A DNA stretch of 64,000 bases from positions 1-64,000 of IMG/VR virus record IMGVR_UViG_3300013126_000027; one strand, given 5' to 3'. Position 1 is the stretch's first letter; each line of letters starts with the position of its first letter. Shown here piece by piece: positions 8,379 to 17,571 of this stretch. Made by a program: the position numbers and the translations under genes. A model generated the notes under the pieces. That model worked only from the letters and a program-made list of their open reading frames with translations. It searched no databases and was not told where the DNA came from. Origin of the DNA: a virus.

Positions 8379-9563
8379 TTAGTTGTTCATCAGTTCTTCC
8401 GTTGCAAACTTCAGGTTTGCCTCAATCCGCTCCTTCTGGTCGGGCGGGAACCGATTCTGCTGCAACAAGGCAACAGATGCCTGTCGGGATTCCTTGAAAT
8501 GCCCTGCCCAATAAGCGGCAATCGCAAACTCGTCAAGCAACATCCACTCGTACACGGGAGCCGCGATGAAGAGCGCACCTTCGGGGCAACGGCACTTGAT
8601 ACCCTGCTTGGCAAATGTGTATGCCTGATCAAAACGGATGTTCAGTCGGCAAAGACGGGCAGCAGCCCACAGGCTCTCTGCGCGATAAGGAGCAGCCTGA
8701 TAAGCATTGAAGTACACCTTGATGATCTCATCGATGTTCTTGTTGAGGATTTCCATGATGCGACCTGCCTGATACAGCGAATAGAACACTTCCTCGTTCC
8801 ATCCACCGAGTTCGGCACGCTTCATGTATGCAGCAAGGGACTTCTCCCATTGCTGCGAGTCGCGGTAGGACTGTGCAAGGTAGAAATGGTAGCGATTGAA
8901 GTCCTTTGGATCGACTTCACCCTTCAGGGCTTCCTCGAAACGCTCCGCATCACGCTCATACTTGCCGGTCTGGCTTGAGCGATTGCCATCCTGGATCGGA
9001 GTGTTCATGAATCCACGGGCAAAGTCGCGTGTCTGAATCTCGTCATGGCAATCGACATACTCATGGAGGATGCCGCGATAGTAGAACTTCTTCTTGTTGC
9101 TTGTCATCTGCGGACGATGGTACTTTGTGCCACCGTACTGCGCGAAGATGTTGTACAGGTCGGCGTTCAGGCTTGCCTTGAATGCATCGGGATCGAAGCC
9201 TGGTTCAAAGACAAGAACCTCGTCCGCATCGATCATGTAGGAATAGTCGCCTTCAGCACGAGCAAGTTCAAGTGCCTCGCTGCGGTTGTGACCGAAGTCC
9301 TTCCAAGGACGCTCGTATAGTTTGCCAGGAATGCCGACATTCTCAAAGAACTTGCGAATCTTGTCCTGCGTTCCATCGGTCGAACCCGTGTCAACAATGA
9401 CCCAATTGTCGATGATGGGAAGCACGGAAGCAAGGCATCTTTCGATGACCCTAGCCTCGTCCTTCACGATCATGCACAGGGTGATCGTCTTGGTGTTCTT
9501 GCTTGTGTTTGTGGGTGTCCCCGAAATTACGGCATTGACCGGCTGTTCAATCGTAGTCTGCAT
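8379..9563 (-). CDS. Family 2 glycosyltransferase with TPR-like C-terminus
   Basis: 394 residues. The N-terminal GT-A domain has the family 2 pattern TITLCMIVKDEARVIERCL at about residues 26-44, IVDTGSTDGT at 56-65 and the metal/nucleotide-sugar DADE at 112-115. Residues from about 225 on form helical repeats of TPR type (RYHFYLAQSYRDSQQWEKSL). This architecture is common in bacterial glycosyltransferases that modify surface glycans or proteins. The gene has its own late-type CTAAATA element and sits inside the structural cluster, so it may glycosylate a virion protein or host surface sugars. The substrate is unknown. Confidence 0.88.
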   Translation of the reverse strand: MQTTIEQPVNAVISGTPTNTSKNTKTITLCMIVKDEARVIERCLASVLPIIDNWVIVDTGSTDGTQDKIRKFFENVGIPGKLYERPWKDFGHNRSEALELARAEGDYSYMIDADEVLVFEPGFDPDAFKASLNADLYNIFAQYGGTKYHRPQMTSNKKKFYYRGILHEYVDCHDEIQTRDFARGFMNTPIQDGNRSSQTGKYERDAERFEEALKGEVDPKDFNRYHFYLAQSYRDSQQWEKSLAAYMKRAELGGWNEEVFYSLYQAGRIMEILNKNIDEIIKVYFNAYQAAPYRAESLWAAARLCRLNIRFDQAYTFAKQGIKCRCPEGALFIAAPVYEWMLLDEFAIAAYWAGHFKESRQASVALLQQNRFPPDQKERIEANLKFATEELMNN

Positions 9564-9598
9564 CTTGTATCTCCATATTGATGACCAAAGTCAGAATG

Positions 9599-9605
9599 TA
9601 TTTAG
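9599..9605 (-). promoter_or_regulatory. Late-type promoter element CTAAATA for the glycosyltransferase
   Basis: Exact CTAAATA on the minus strand, 35 nt before the ATG and shortly after the upstream gene's stop. Confidence 0.7.
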
Positions 9606-9633
9606 CATCGCTGAAGGCAACGACAGCAAAGAA

Positions 9634-9960
9634 TCAGGATATTTCCATCAAGGATGTGATTACATGGATGTACCCCGATGTGCCTGCCGTTGCCCGCAAG
9701 GAGTTTCCGTTTTCAAGAACGATGGGAGCATCCAATGCCTGAAATGTGGTAGCGGTGGGTATTGCGATCCCCGTTATCAGGGAGAATCCGGTTGCCCCCT
9801 TGACCATCTCCAAGGTCACGGTTGCTGCCGCCGTTGCGCTTGCGTTGCTGAAATTCACGGAATTCACCAATGATGCGGTTACGCCTGCACCTGATGTATA
9901 CAGGGTAGTCGGTCCTGTGGTACTCAAGATAGTTCCAAAACTCTTGTATGTCTCTGGCAT
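9634..9960 (-). CDS. Small virion-type protein (unassigned)
   Basis: 108 residues, beta-rich and full of Thr, Ala and Gly, with no charged helices. The pattern (a SFGTILSTTGPTTLYTSGAG start, then SLVNSVNFSNASA) is typical of small structural or decoration proteins of T4-like environmental phages, but I cannot assign a named family. The ATG has an AAGGA site, and a CTAAATA element at 9982-9988 precedes it, so it is probably a late gene made in quantity. It is separated from its neighbours by its own promoter and that of the glycosyltransferase. Confidence 0.72.
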   Translation of the reverse strand: MPETYKSFGTILSTTGPTTLYTSGAGVTASLVNSVNFSNASATAAATVTLEMVKGATGFSLITGIAIPTATTFQALDAPIVLENGNSLRATAGTSGYIHVITSLMEIS

Positions 9961-9981
9961 TGTTGATCCTTTGCTCTACGA

Positions 9982-9988
9982 TATTTAG
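9982..9988 (-). promoter_or_regulatory. Late-type promoter element CTAAATA overlapping a stop codon
   Basis: Exact CTAAATA on the minus strand, 21 nt before the small virion gene. The TAA inside the motif is also the stop codon of the upstream BspA-like gene. Confidence 0.72.
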
Positions 9989-11703
9989 TTGATGATTGTA
10001 TTCACATTCCAGCCCTTGGATGTTGCGATTCCAGTCAATGATTCGCCGTATCCCCAATGCCCCAATAGGTTGTATGCATTTCTTGCGCCAGAACCAGAAG
10101 CACCCACAGTTGATAGATTTCGATACATTTCATTCAATGCCTCGGGTGACAGGCATTGTCCGGTTGCTGACACGGATGCTGAAGATATGTTTCCCCTGAA
10201 ATTCGATGACAAGTTTTTCAACACCATTCTGCGTAGATAACCCGTTCCATAAACTACTTTATAACTGCTGCTTATGTTTGCTCCATCTGTGATTATCTCT
10301 CTTATGGGACTGTTGAAAACAGTATCACCTAATGTAAGATCAGATGCATATTTGAATCGAACTGCGTTCAAGTTGTAGCAACTTCCAAATATGCCTAAGG
10401 AATCTTTGACAGGACCCGCAGTACTCAAATGATAGTTGTAAAGATATGCATTTGCAATGTTTGAAGATACAAACATGTTAGCAACAATTTTTGCCGAACT
10501 AAGGTTGATTGGATACAGTTTTTCTATGGATGAAGATGCAAACATGCTGTTGAATGTCAATCCGCTCTGCGTATTGAGCGGCGGAACATATTGCAGACAA
10601 AGGGTATTGTTAAATGTGCTGTTGAATGATTTGACATTGCTGGTATTGATTTCGGGTATTTGCACCAACTTGAAGCAGTTGTTGAACATTGAATCCATGT
10701 TCAAGGCATTGCTTGTACTGAAGGCAGGGATGGTTTTCAAGATCCAGCAATCGGAAAACATTCCCGCAAAATTGGTCACATTGCTCGTATCGAAATGTGC
10801 CACGGTTTCAAGCGAAGTACATGAGTTGAACATGTTTCTCATGTTGGTTGCGCTGCTCGTATTCAGCAAGGGAAGTTCCTTCAATGATGTGCAGTTTGCA
10901 AATGCAGAATCAAAGTTCTGTGCATTTCTGCACCATTCGGTTCCCTTCACGGATGACAGGTTTGTCGAGCCATTGAAAAGATTGCTGCAATTGGTCAGGC
11001 TGGTCGGACCAATCCATTCAAATTCGTGCAAGAAAGGGCAAGCACTTGTGCCTCCCGCTCCTCCACCGATTGTCAGCGATGTCAATGTGCTGGATGCGCC
11101 TTTTATGCTCAACCATTTTGGTCTTGCCTGCGTGTTGATGGCATAACCTGGAGAGGGCTGTATGGCTGTAGATGCCAAATTAGCAGAAATTATGCCGACA
11201 TTCACGGAAGTAAATGCCGTTCCCCCTGCTCCACCATTTGGATAAATCCCATTTGGATAAATCTGAACAAGGACTTGGCGATATCCTGCCGGTATTGATG
11301 CTCCTGAGTTGACAGCAAGCATTTGACCCGTGACTGTGGTCGATGCCGGTAGATCGTCATACTTGACAAGCAATCCTCTTGAACCTCCTCTTGTATCAGC
11401 CGACAATCCATTTCCCCATTCAACGATGTAATTATCGGGGGAATTGACCACAATCAGCGTTCCTGCTGCCGTTGCCCCCAATGCATTGCCTGTTCTTCCC
11501 GATGGATATACGGCACAAAGCAACGCTATCCTTTGGTCTCCTGCGGTCATGTCGGGCATGGAAAGCCAGTTGGACGGGCGAATCCATGCAGCCGTGCCGT
11601 CAAAGGCATTGTTTACGGTGAGTATCCCGCTTTCAAGGCTCGTCGCCCTGTCTGCATTCAGACCGATGAAGCCGTTGCTTGACCTTGTGCCGCGTGTCTT
11701 CAT
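9985..11703 (-). CDS. BspA-like leucine-rich repeat surface protein (copy 2)
   Basis: 572 residues with an ATGA start/stop overlap at 11700-11703. The longer frame to 11760 would overlap the upstream gene more and lacks a better site. After a basic MKTRGTRSSNGF start comes a conserved block, WIRPSNWLSMPDMTAGDQR at about residues 39-57. Residues of roughly 245-420 are short repeats of the BspA/DUF285 type (MFNSCTSL..., TSNVTNFAGMF). These repeats fold as an open leucine-rich solenoid and in bacteria serve adhesion. The location just after the tail-fibre gene suggests a receptor-binding or accessory fibre protein. It is paralogous to the next gene. Confidence 0.85.
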   Translation of the reverse strand: MKTRGTRSSNGFIGLNADRATSLESGILTVNNAFDGTAAWIRPSNWLSMPDMTAGDQRIALLCAVYPSGRTGNALGATAAGTLIVVNSPDNYIVEWGNGLSADTRGGSRGLLVKYDDLPASTTVTGQMLAVNSGASIPAGYRQVLVQIYPNGIYPNGGAGGTAFTSVNVGIISANLASTAIQPSPGYAINTQARPKWLSIKGASSTLTSLTIGGGAGGTSACPFLHEFEWIGPTSLTNCSNLFNGSTNLSSVKGTEWCRNAQNFDSAFANCTSLKELPLLNTSSATNMRNMFNSCTSLETVAHFDTSNVTNFAGMFSDCWILKTIPAFSTSNALNMDSMFNNCFKLVQIPEINTSNVKSFNSTFNNTLCLQYVPPLNTQSGLTFNSMFASSSIEKLYPINLSSAKIVANMFVSSNIANAYLYNYHLSTAGPVKDSLGIFGSCYNLNAVRFKYASDLTLGDTVFNSPIREIITDGANISSSYKVVYGTGYLRRMVLKNLSSNFRGNISSASVSATGQCLSPEALNEMYRNLSTVGASGSGARNAYNLLGHWGYGESLTGIATSKGWNVNTIIN

Positions 11704-13349
11704 ACGATATTCCATCCTTTTGCGGTTGCTATGCTTCGATTCGATGCACCGTATCCCCAATTTCCCGTTACTGTCAGGGTTTTAGAAGGAGAAACCGTTC
11801 CAAGGCTTTCATACAACTCATTGAGTGCATCTGGAGACAGGGATCTGGTGAAATGATTGAATGCACCTGCTACCGCGCCACCAAGATTAAGTGGTCCTTG
11901 GACAAAGCCATTCAGTCTTATTCTCTGAATGTTGGTGCAGCCGTCAAAAATGTTGGACATTATGAGAACAGCACCAAGGTTGGTTAGGTTGACATCAGTC
12001 AATGAATGACAATTTTGAAACATGCCCCACACCGAGGAACAATTAGGCATATTCATTGATACTGATTGCAATGAACGGCAATTTAAAAACATTGATTGTG
12101 TGTCTCTAAATGTGTTGTTGCTTGGCAAAATCACCTTTTTCAGTTTATGGCAACCATTAAACATGTAGGAAGCGGATATTGCTATCGTCATTGAAGACAC
12201 ATTCACTTCTTCCAATGAAGTACATGACTGAAACATGCCTTGGGGAGCGAACACAGATGAATAATCAAGGTCGGGAACAGATTGCAGCGAAAGACAACCA
12301 CCAAACATGCTGCCCGTGTTTGTCATGTTTTTTGTGTTGAATTTTGGAATAGTCTTCAAGGAACGGCAACTGTTAAACATTACATTGGCATTTTGCACGG
12401 ATTGCGTATTGAACAGAGGCAAATCGGTCAATTGAGAGCAGCCGCTGAACATGCCGCCTGTGGTTGTTACACCACTCATGTCAAACTGTGGAACAGTCCT
12501 CAATGATGAGCAACTGTTAAACATAGAGTTCATGTTCGTTGCGGATGAAGTATCAAGAAGTGGAACATTCGTCAGGTTACGGCAAGACTGAAATGTCTCC
12601 CGAAAAGACAATGCATTTTTGCACCACTCCGTCCCCGATACCTTCTTGAGTTGAGAACAAGTTGAAAACATTGAATTTGCGTTCGTTATTCCCGTTGAAC
12701 CGACTATCTCGACATCCTTCAATGTGCCGCTTGAGTTGAATATGGCACTTGTCACGGTTGGGCTTGCAAACTTGCAGGATATCCAGTCAGGTGCTATTTC
12801 CGCTGTTCTGTATGCAAGGTTGGGAAATCTCGCATTTTGCCCTGCATTTACTTGCGTGGGTCTCAAGTGAAATCCGGCAAATGTGGTTCCTGCAACCGTG
12901 GGATACACCTGAACCAAAGCCTGTCGATATCCGTTGAATTCCTCAAAGTTGAATCCCGTCAACTGAAACGCAAAATCGGGTTTGACCGTGGTCGATGCGG
13001 GCAGTTCATCGTAGTAAAGTCCGTAGGATGCAACGGTATTCGAAGGATACGACTGCGTGAACCCATTTCCCCAATCAACCGTGTAAGTGCATCCCGAAAC
13101 GCTCAAGGCAAACAGGCTTGATGCTCCTATGGTCGCTCCTGTGGGTCCGGCAACTGCCGCAATCAATGCAATTCTTTGGTCTCCTGCGGTCATGTCGGGC
13201 ATGGAAAGCCAGTTGGACGGACGAATCCATGCATTCCATGTCGATTCTGACTTCTGAATGTCCTTGTTTGGAGTGACCGCTCCCTGACTCATGTTCTGCT
13301 TCAGGTTTAACCCAACGAAACCGTTGTTTCTCCGCGAACCCCTTCTCAC
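11700..13349 (-). CDS. BspA-like leucine-rich repeat surface protein (copy 1)
   Basis: 549 residues from a GTG at 13349, whose GTGA overlaps the fibre stop and which has AAGGAG 9 nt upstream. A TTG at 13358 is in frame but touches the ribosome site. The start MRRGSRRNNGFVGLN mirrors copy 2 and is followed by the same WIRPSNWLSMPDMTAGDQR block. From about residue 215 there are many BspA/DUF285 units of about 22-24 residues with MFxxCxxL and a Thr/Ser-Asn segment. The C-terminal LSPDALNELYESLGT block is also shared with copy 2. The repeats differ enough that the duplication is not recent. Confidence 0.85.
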   Translation of the reverse strand: MRRGSRRNNGFVGLNLKQNMSQGAVTPNKDIQKSESTWNAWIRPSNWLSMPDMTAGDQRIALIAAVAGPTGATIGASSLFALSVSGCTYTVDWGNGFTQSYPSNTVASYGLYYDELPASTTVKPDFAFQLTGFNFEEFNGYRQALVQVYPTVAGTTFAGFHLRPTQVNAGQNARFPNLAYRTAEIAPDWISCKFASPTVTSAIFNSSGTLKDVEIVGSTGITNANSMFSTCSQLKKVSGTEWCKNALSFRETFQSCRNLTNVPLLDTSSATNMNSMFNSCSSLRTVPQFDMSGVTTTGGMFSGCSQLTDLPLFNTQSVQNANVMFNSCRSLKTIPKFNTKNMTNTGSMFGGCLSLQSVPDLDYSSVFAPQGMFQSCTSLEEVNVSSMTIAISASYMFNGCHKLKKVILPSNNTFRDTQSMFLNCRSLQSVSMNMPNCSSVWGMFQNCHSLTDVNLTNLGAVLIMSNIFDGCTNIQRIRLNGFVQGPLNLGGAVAGAFNHFTRSLSPDALNELYESLGTVSPSKTLTVTGNWGYGASNRSIATAKGWNIV

Positions 13350-16300
13350 AGGAACCAACTCCTTGCTGCGGTGGAGACATTGATGTTGCTCAAGTTCAGG
13401 CTTGTGGTAAAATTGCCAGTAACTCCCTGAATTGTGGTTGCAGAGATCGTACCCGCGAATGTCGCACCGTTGGAGACATGAAGATGATTTGAAGTCAATC
13501 CGCCGCTGAAGGTTCCAAGACCCGATGAAGCCAATGAGGTCAGGGTTCCGACAGAGGTGATGTTTGGTTGTGCAGCGGTCGATAGGGTTCCCGCTATTCC
13601 TCCCGTTATTGCCGCACCACCATGCACATAAATTCCGCCCGTTATCGATGCACCGCCTGTCAAGTTTGATCCATTTGCAACAGAAAGACTGCTCAACACT
13701 CCAAGGGATGTGATGTTTGACTGTGCAGCGGTTGACAGGGTTCCTGAAATTGTTCCTGATGCCACATTCAAACCACCAAATATGCTTGCTCCTCCTGTGA
13801 TTGTGGCACTTCCCGTGACGCTCAACCCTCCCGTGATTCCTTGAATTCTGACAGCACCCGCAAATGTGGCACCGTTGGAGACATAGAGATGGTTTGAAGT
13901 CAATCCACCATTGAATGTTCCAAGACCCGATGTTGTCAATGAGGTCAGGGTTCCGATAGAGGTGATATTGGGCTGTGCTGCGGTAAGAAGTGTTCCCGTT
14001 ATCCCACCGGCAGAACTGATGCCACCAGCACCGACATCAAGTCTTGCAAGCGTACCAACAGCGGTGATGCTTGTCTGTGAAGCGGTTGACAATGTTCCCG
14101 ATATTGTTCCTGAAGAAACAACAAGACCATTTGCAAATGTTGCACCATTGGAGACATAGAGATGGTTTGAAGTCAATCCGCCGCTGAATGTTCCAAGACC
14201 CGAAGAGGACAATGAGGTCAGGGTTCCTACTGCGGTGATATTGGGCTGTGAGGCAGTAAGAAGTGTTCCCGTGATTCCACCTGCGGAACTGATGCCACCC
14301 GAACCGACATCAAGCCTCGCAAGTGTTCCTACTGCGGTGATGTTTGGCTGTGAGGCAGTAAGAAGTGTTCCTGTGATACCACCGGCGGAACTGATACCAC
14401 CAGCACCCACATCAAGTCTTGCAAGCGTACCAACAGCGGTGATGCTTGTCTGCGAAGCGGTTGACAATGTTCCCGATATCGTTCCTGAAGAAACAACAAG
14501 ACCATTTGCAAATGTCACGCCATTGGAGACATAGAGATGGTTTGAAGTCAATCCGCCGCTGAAGGTTCCAAGACCAGATGAAGCCAATGAGGTCAGGGTT
14601 CCGACAGATGTGATGTTTGGCTGTGCAGCGGTGAGAAGTGTTCCCGTTATCCCACCGGCAGAACTGATGCCACCCGAACCGACATCAAGCCTCGTAAGTG
14701 TTCCTACTGCGGTGATGTTTGGCTGTGAAGCGGTATTCAAGGTTCCCGTGATACCGCCAAACACGCTCATGCCGCCTGTTACGGTTGCACCGCCGGTGAC
14801 GCTCAATCCTCCAGATTGCACGAAGGCACCATCAAATACGCGAATGCCGCTTGTGACTGTCGCGCCAGTTGCCTGTATTCCGGCATTTGCATGGACAATT
14901 CCCCTGATGAATGTCCTTGTTATCGATGTATTGCCTATGGTTACGGTATTCGTTCCCGCACCGACTGCCTGTGAGCCTATTACGATTTCGTTTGTTGAAC
15001 TGTAGGTAAGTCCCGTGGATTCAAAGCCGATGTAAATTGAGTTGTTTGCACCTGACAATCCAAGGGGATTTGCATTTGAATCTTGCCCTGCATTTCCACC
15101 GGCACTTGGTGGAAGAGATGAGCCGAATCCTGCCCTGAATCCGATTCCGACATTGTTCTGACCAGCCAGGTTTCTGTTGAGTGCAAGGTTTCCTATTGCC
15201 GTGTTGTTTGATCCCGTGTCGCTGTTGTACAAGGCTCCAGCACCAACCGCGACATTTTCATTTCCAATGGTGTTTCTGTTCAATGCCTGAAAGCCCATTG
15301 CCACATTCCCAAGACCTGTCGTGTTTGACAGCAATGTGTTTGCACCGAGTGCCATGTTGTAGCCACCAGATGTATTTTCTTGCAGAGTTGAATTTCCTAT
15401 GGCAACATTGTAAATACCCGAGGTGGTATTCAGCAGAGCGGAATTGCCCACCGCAAGATTTTGAACGCCACTATTTGGAAAATGGGGAACAACGGCATTC
15501 AGGGCATTCGTTCCTATTGCAATGTTGTTTTCCGGTCCTGTTGCGTTCGTGGGGAAGTTGCCTCTGCCAAATCTGATTCCTCTTACGAGAATTTCTCCAG
15601 TCAAAGACAATGTTCCTGCAACATTCATGTTTCCTGTTATTCCAACAGTACCATGTGCATAAACACCTCCGGTGAGTGTCAATCCCGATAGGATCGTTGC
15701 CCCGCTTGAAACATACAGATTGCTTGCGGTAGTGATGCCACCGGCGGAACTGATGCCACCAGTACCGACATCAAGCCTTGCAAGTGTTCCTACTGCGGTG
15801 ATGTTTGGCTGTGAAGCGGTGAGAAGTGTTCCCGTGATGCCACCCGTGACATTGAGTCCTGCCGTGACATTGAGTGCCGTAAGTACGCCAACAGAGGTCA
15901 CATTGGGCTGTGCTGCGGTATTCAGGGTTCCCGTGATTCCGTTGGTGACATTGATGCCGTTTTTGAATGTTGCGTTTCCGGTGACATTCATGGAACCCGT
16001 GACATTGAGTGCCGTAAGTACACCAACAGAAGTAATGTTTGGCTGTGCTGCCGTATTGAGTGTTCCCGTTATTCCACCTGATGAAACTATTCCACCAGTA
16101 CCGACATCAAGCCTCGCAAGTGTTCCTACTGCGGTGATGTTTGGCTGTGCAGCGGTGAAAAGGGTTCCCGTGATCCCACCGGCGGAACTGATGCCACCAG
16201 CACCGACATCAAGCCTCGTAAGTGTTCCTACTGCGGTGATGTTTGGCTGTGAAGCAGTTGACAGCGTGGCGGATACAGTACCGGCAAATGTGGCACCGTT

Positions 16301-17221
16301 TGAGACATGAAGATGAGTTGAAGTCAATCCGCCGCTGAATGTTCCAAGACCCGATGAAGCCAATGAGGTCAGGGTTCCGACAGAGGTGATATTGGGCTGT
16401 GCTGCGGTATTCAGGGTTCCCGTGATTCCACCTGCGGAACTGATGCCACCAGAACCGACATCAAGCCTCGTAAGTGTTCCTACTGCGGTGATGTTTGGCT
16501 GTGAAGCGGTATTCAGGGTTCCCGACACGGTTGTTGCGGATATGCTTCCTGCAAATGTGGCACCGTTTGAGACATGAAGATGAGTTGTCGTAAGTCCCGC
16601 ACTCATGGTCTGAAGACCCATGAATGTGTTGGAACCCGTTGTCGCAATTGAAGTCACGGCTCCCGTTGAGCCGTTTACGGAAACCACATAGTTGCTTGTG
16701 AGACTGACCGCTCCTGCGGCAGACACCACGAACTGATTGCCAAAGGACGCAATTCCTGTTGCACTTGCAGAGGCAAGAGGAAGAGCAACGGTTCCCGTTC
16801 TTCCATTGACGGAAATCACATAATTGCTCGTCAAGCCAACGGCACCGGCAGCGGACACCACGAACTGATTGCCAAAAGATGCCGCGCCGGTGGCAGTCGC
16901 AGACGCAACGGGGACAGCGAACCCCACCGCGCCCGTCAAGCCATTGAATGATTTCACATAATTTGCGGTGAGGCTGACCGCACCCGCAGCGGAGACAACG
17001 AACTCGTTGCCGAACGAAGCAACACCGGTTGCGCTGGCAGATGCAATATTGACTATAGAAGATCCTGGTGGACCTGTCTCTCCTTTTTCACCCGTGGCTC
17101 CTGTTGGACCTTGTATGCCTTGCGGTCCTTGGGTGCCTTGCTGACCCTGAAGGACGGTTGAAACTCCTGGAGTGCCAGGAATGCTTACTGTTACGCCTGA
17201 AATGTTTGGGTCCGGTGCCAT
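13346..17221 (-). CDS. Large repeat-built tail fibre protein
   Basis: 1291 residues. In order: nine collagen-like G-x-y triplets at about 25-52; three copies of a unit with FGNQFVVSAAGAVSLTSNYV and VNGxTGAV at about 58-195; a first block of GTLxTAxQPNITxVGTL units (about 215-560); a YadA-head-like region (NIAIGTNAL, NLAVGNSAL, NVAIGNSTL, about 585-740); and a second block of the same units to about 1260. The collagen stretch and the YadA-like turns both imply a trimer. No S74 chaperone domain is seen at the end. The ATG overlaps the upstream stop (TGATG). It is probably a distal fibre, with the two BspA-like genes coupled behind it. Confidence 0.85.
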   Translation of the reverse strand: MAPDPNISGVTVSIPGTPGVSTVLQGQQGTQGPQGIQGPTGATGEKGETGPPGSSIVNIASASATGVASFGNEFVVSAAGAVSLTANYVKSFNGLTGAVGFAVPVASATATGAASFGNQFVVSAAGAVGLTSNYVISVNGRTGTVALPLASASATGIASFGNQFVVSAAGAVSLTSNYVVSVNGSTGAVTSIATTGSNTFMGLQTMSAGLTTTHLHVSNGATFAGSISATTVSGTLNTASQPNITAVGTLTRLDVGSGGISSAGGITGTLNTAAQPNITSVGTLTSLASSGLGTFSGGLTSTHLHVSNGATFAGTVSATLSTASQPNITAVGTLTRLDVGAGGISSAGGITGTLFTAAQPNITAVGTLARLDVGTGGIVSSGGITGTLNTAAQPNITSVGVLTALNVTGSMNVTGNATFKNGINVTNGITGTLNTAAQPNVTSVGVLTALNVTAGLNVTGGITGTLLTASQPNITAVGTLARLDVGTGGISSAGGITTASNLYVSSGATILSGLTLTGGVYAHGTVGITGNMNVAGTLSLTGEILVRGIRFGRGNFPTNATGPENNIAIGTNALNAVVPHFPNSGVQNLAVGNSALLNTTSGIYNVAIGNSTLQENTSGGYNMALGANTLLSNTTGLGNVAMGFQALNRNTIGNENVAVGAGALYNSDTGSNNTAIGNLALNRNLAGQNNVGIGFRAGFGSSLPPSAGGNAGQDSNANPLGLSGANNSIYIGFESTGLTYSSTNEIVIGSQAVGAGTNTVTIGNTSITRTFIRGIVHANAGIQATGATVTSGIRVFDGAFVQSGGLSVTGGATVTGGMSVFGGITGTLNTASQPNITAVGTLTRLDVGSGGISSAGGITGTLLTAAQPNITSVGTLTSLASSGLGTFSGGLTSNHLYVSNGVTFANGLVVSSGTISGTLSTASQTSITAVGTLARLDVGAGGISSAGGITGTLLTASQPNITAVGTLARLDVGSGGISSAGGITGTLLTASQPNITAVGTLTSLSSSGLGTFSGGLTSNHLYVSNGATFANGLVVSSGTISGTLSTASQTSITAVGTLARLDVGAGGISSAGGITGTLLTAAQPNITSIGTLTSLTTSGLGTFNGGLTSNHLYVSNGATFAGAVRIQGITGGLSVTGSATITGGASIFGGLNVASGTISGTLSTAAQSNITSLGVLSSLSVANGSNLTGGASITGGIYVHGGAAITGGIAGTLSTAAQPNITSVGTLTSLASSGLGTFSGGLTSNHLHVSNGATFAGTISATTIQGVTGNFTTSLNLSNINVSTAARSWFL
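13540..16540 (-). repeat. Coding tandem repeats: sixteen GTLxTAxQPNITxVGTL units
   Basis: Sixteen imperfect copies of a unit of roughly 24 residues, in two blocks separated by a YadA-head-like insert. At DNA level many copies are nearly identical over 30-60 bases, for example those near 14290, 14340, 14670, 15790, 16120 and 16220. Two more copies lie in the neighbouring fibre (about 18480-18690). Positions are approximate. Confidence 0.85.
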
Positions 17222-17559
17222 CAGACTTTGGTTACCTCTGGGTAGACTGTTATCATTCCCTGAACAAGTCTCTGAACGGATGTGCCATTGTTGAACTGTA
17301 TTTCGACATCATAGAAATAGGTTCCTGGCTTTATTGCCGCCGTTGCGGTGTGACCCATGGAAACGCTGATGTATCCTGTTCCTCCCGTTATTGCGGTTGC
17401 AAAATTCACCGGATTGGAGGAACTGTAGTGCTTTCGCATCTGTGCGCTTGCGGTGTATCCTGACGATATGTTGATGGCATTTCCGTTCGTGTCGTTTGCA
17501 CGAATGGTGAATTCAAAGTTTGATCCTTGATCCATGTCGTAATTGATGGTTGCTGCCAT
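17221..17559 (-). CDS. Small fibre-associated protein (unassigned)
   Basis: 112 residues, beta-rich: an N-terminal YDMDQGSNFEFTIRANDTNG strand pair, a hydrophobic middle with YISVSMGHTATAAI, and a C-terminal RLVQGMITVYPEVTKV. The pattern resembles the Ig-like/BppU-type small structural proteins encoded beside tail fibres, but this is a resemblance in layout only. It sits between two giant fibre genes, and its stop overlaps the start of the downstream fibre (TGATG), so it is probably made together with that fibre and may connect or fold it. Confidence 0.7.
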   Translation of the reverse strand: MAATINYDMDQGSNFEFTIRANDTNGNAINISSGYTASAQMRKHYSSSNPVNFATAITGGTGYISVSMGHTATAAIKPGTYFYDVEIQFNNGTSVQRLVQGMITVYPEVTKV

Positions 17560-17571
17560 GTGATTTTTTCT

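Noticed and set aside
13540-16540. CRISPR-like or non-coding direct repeats
   Set aside because: The repeats stay in one open frame, vary at third positions and encode a known type of fibre repeat; there are no constant spacers.
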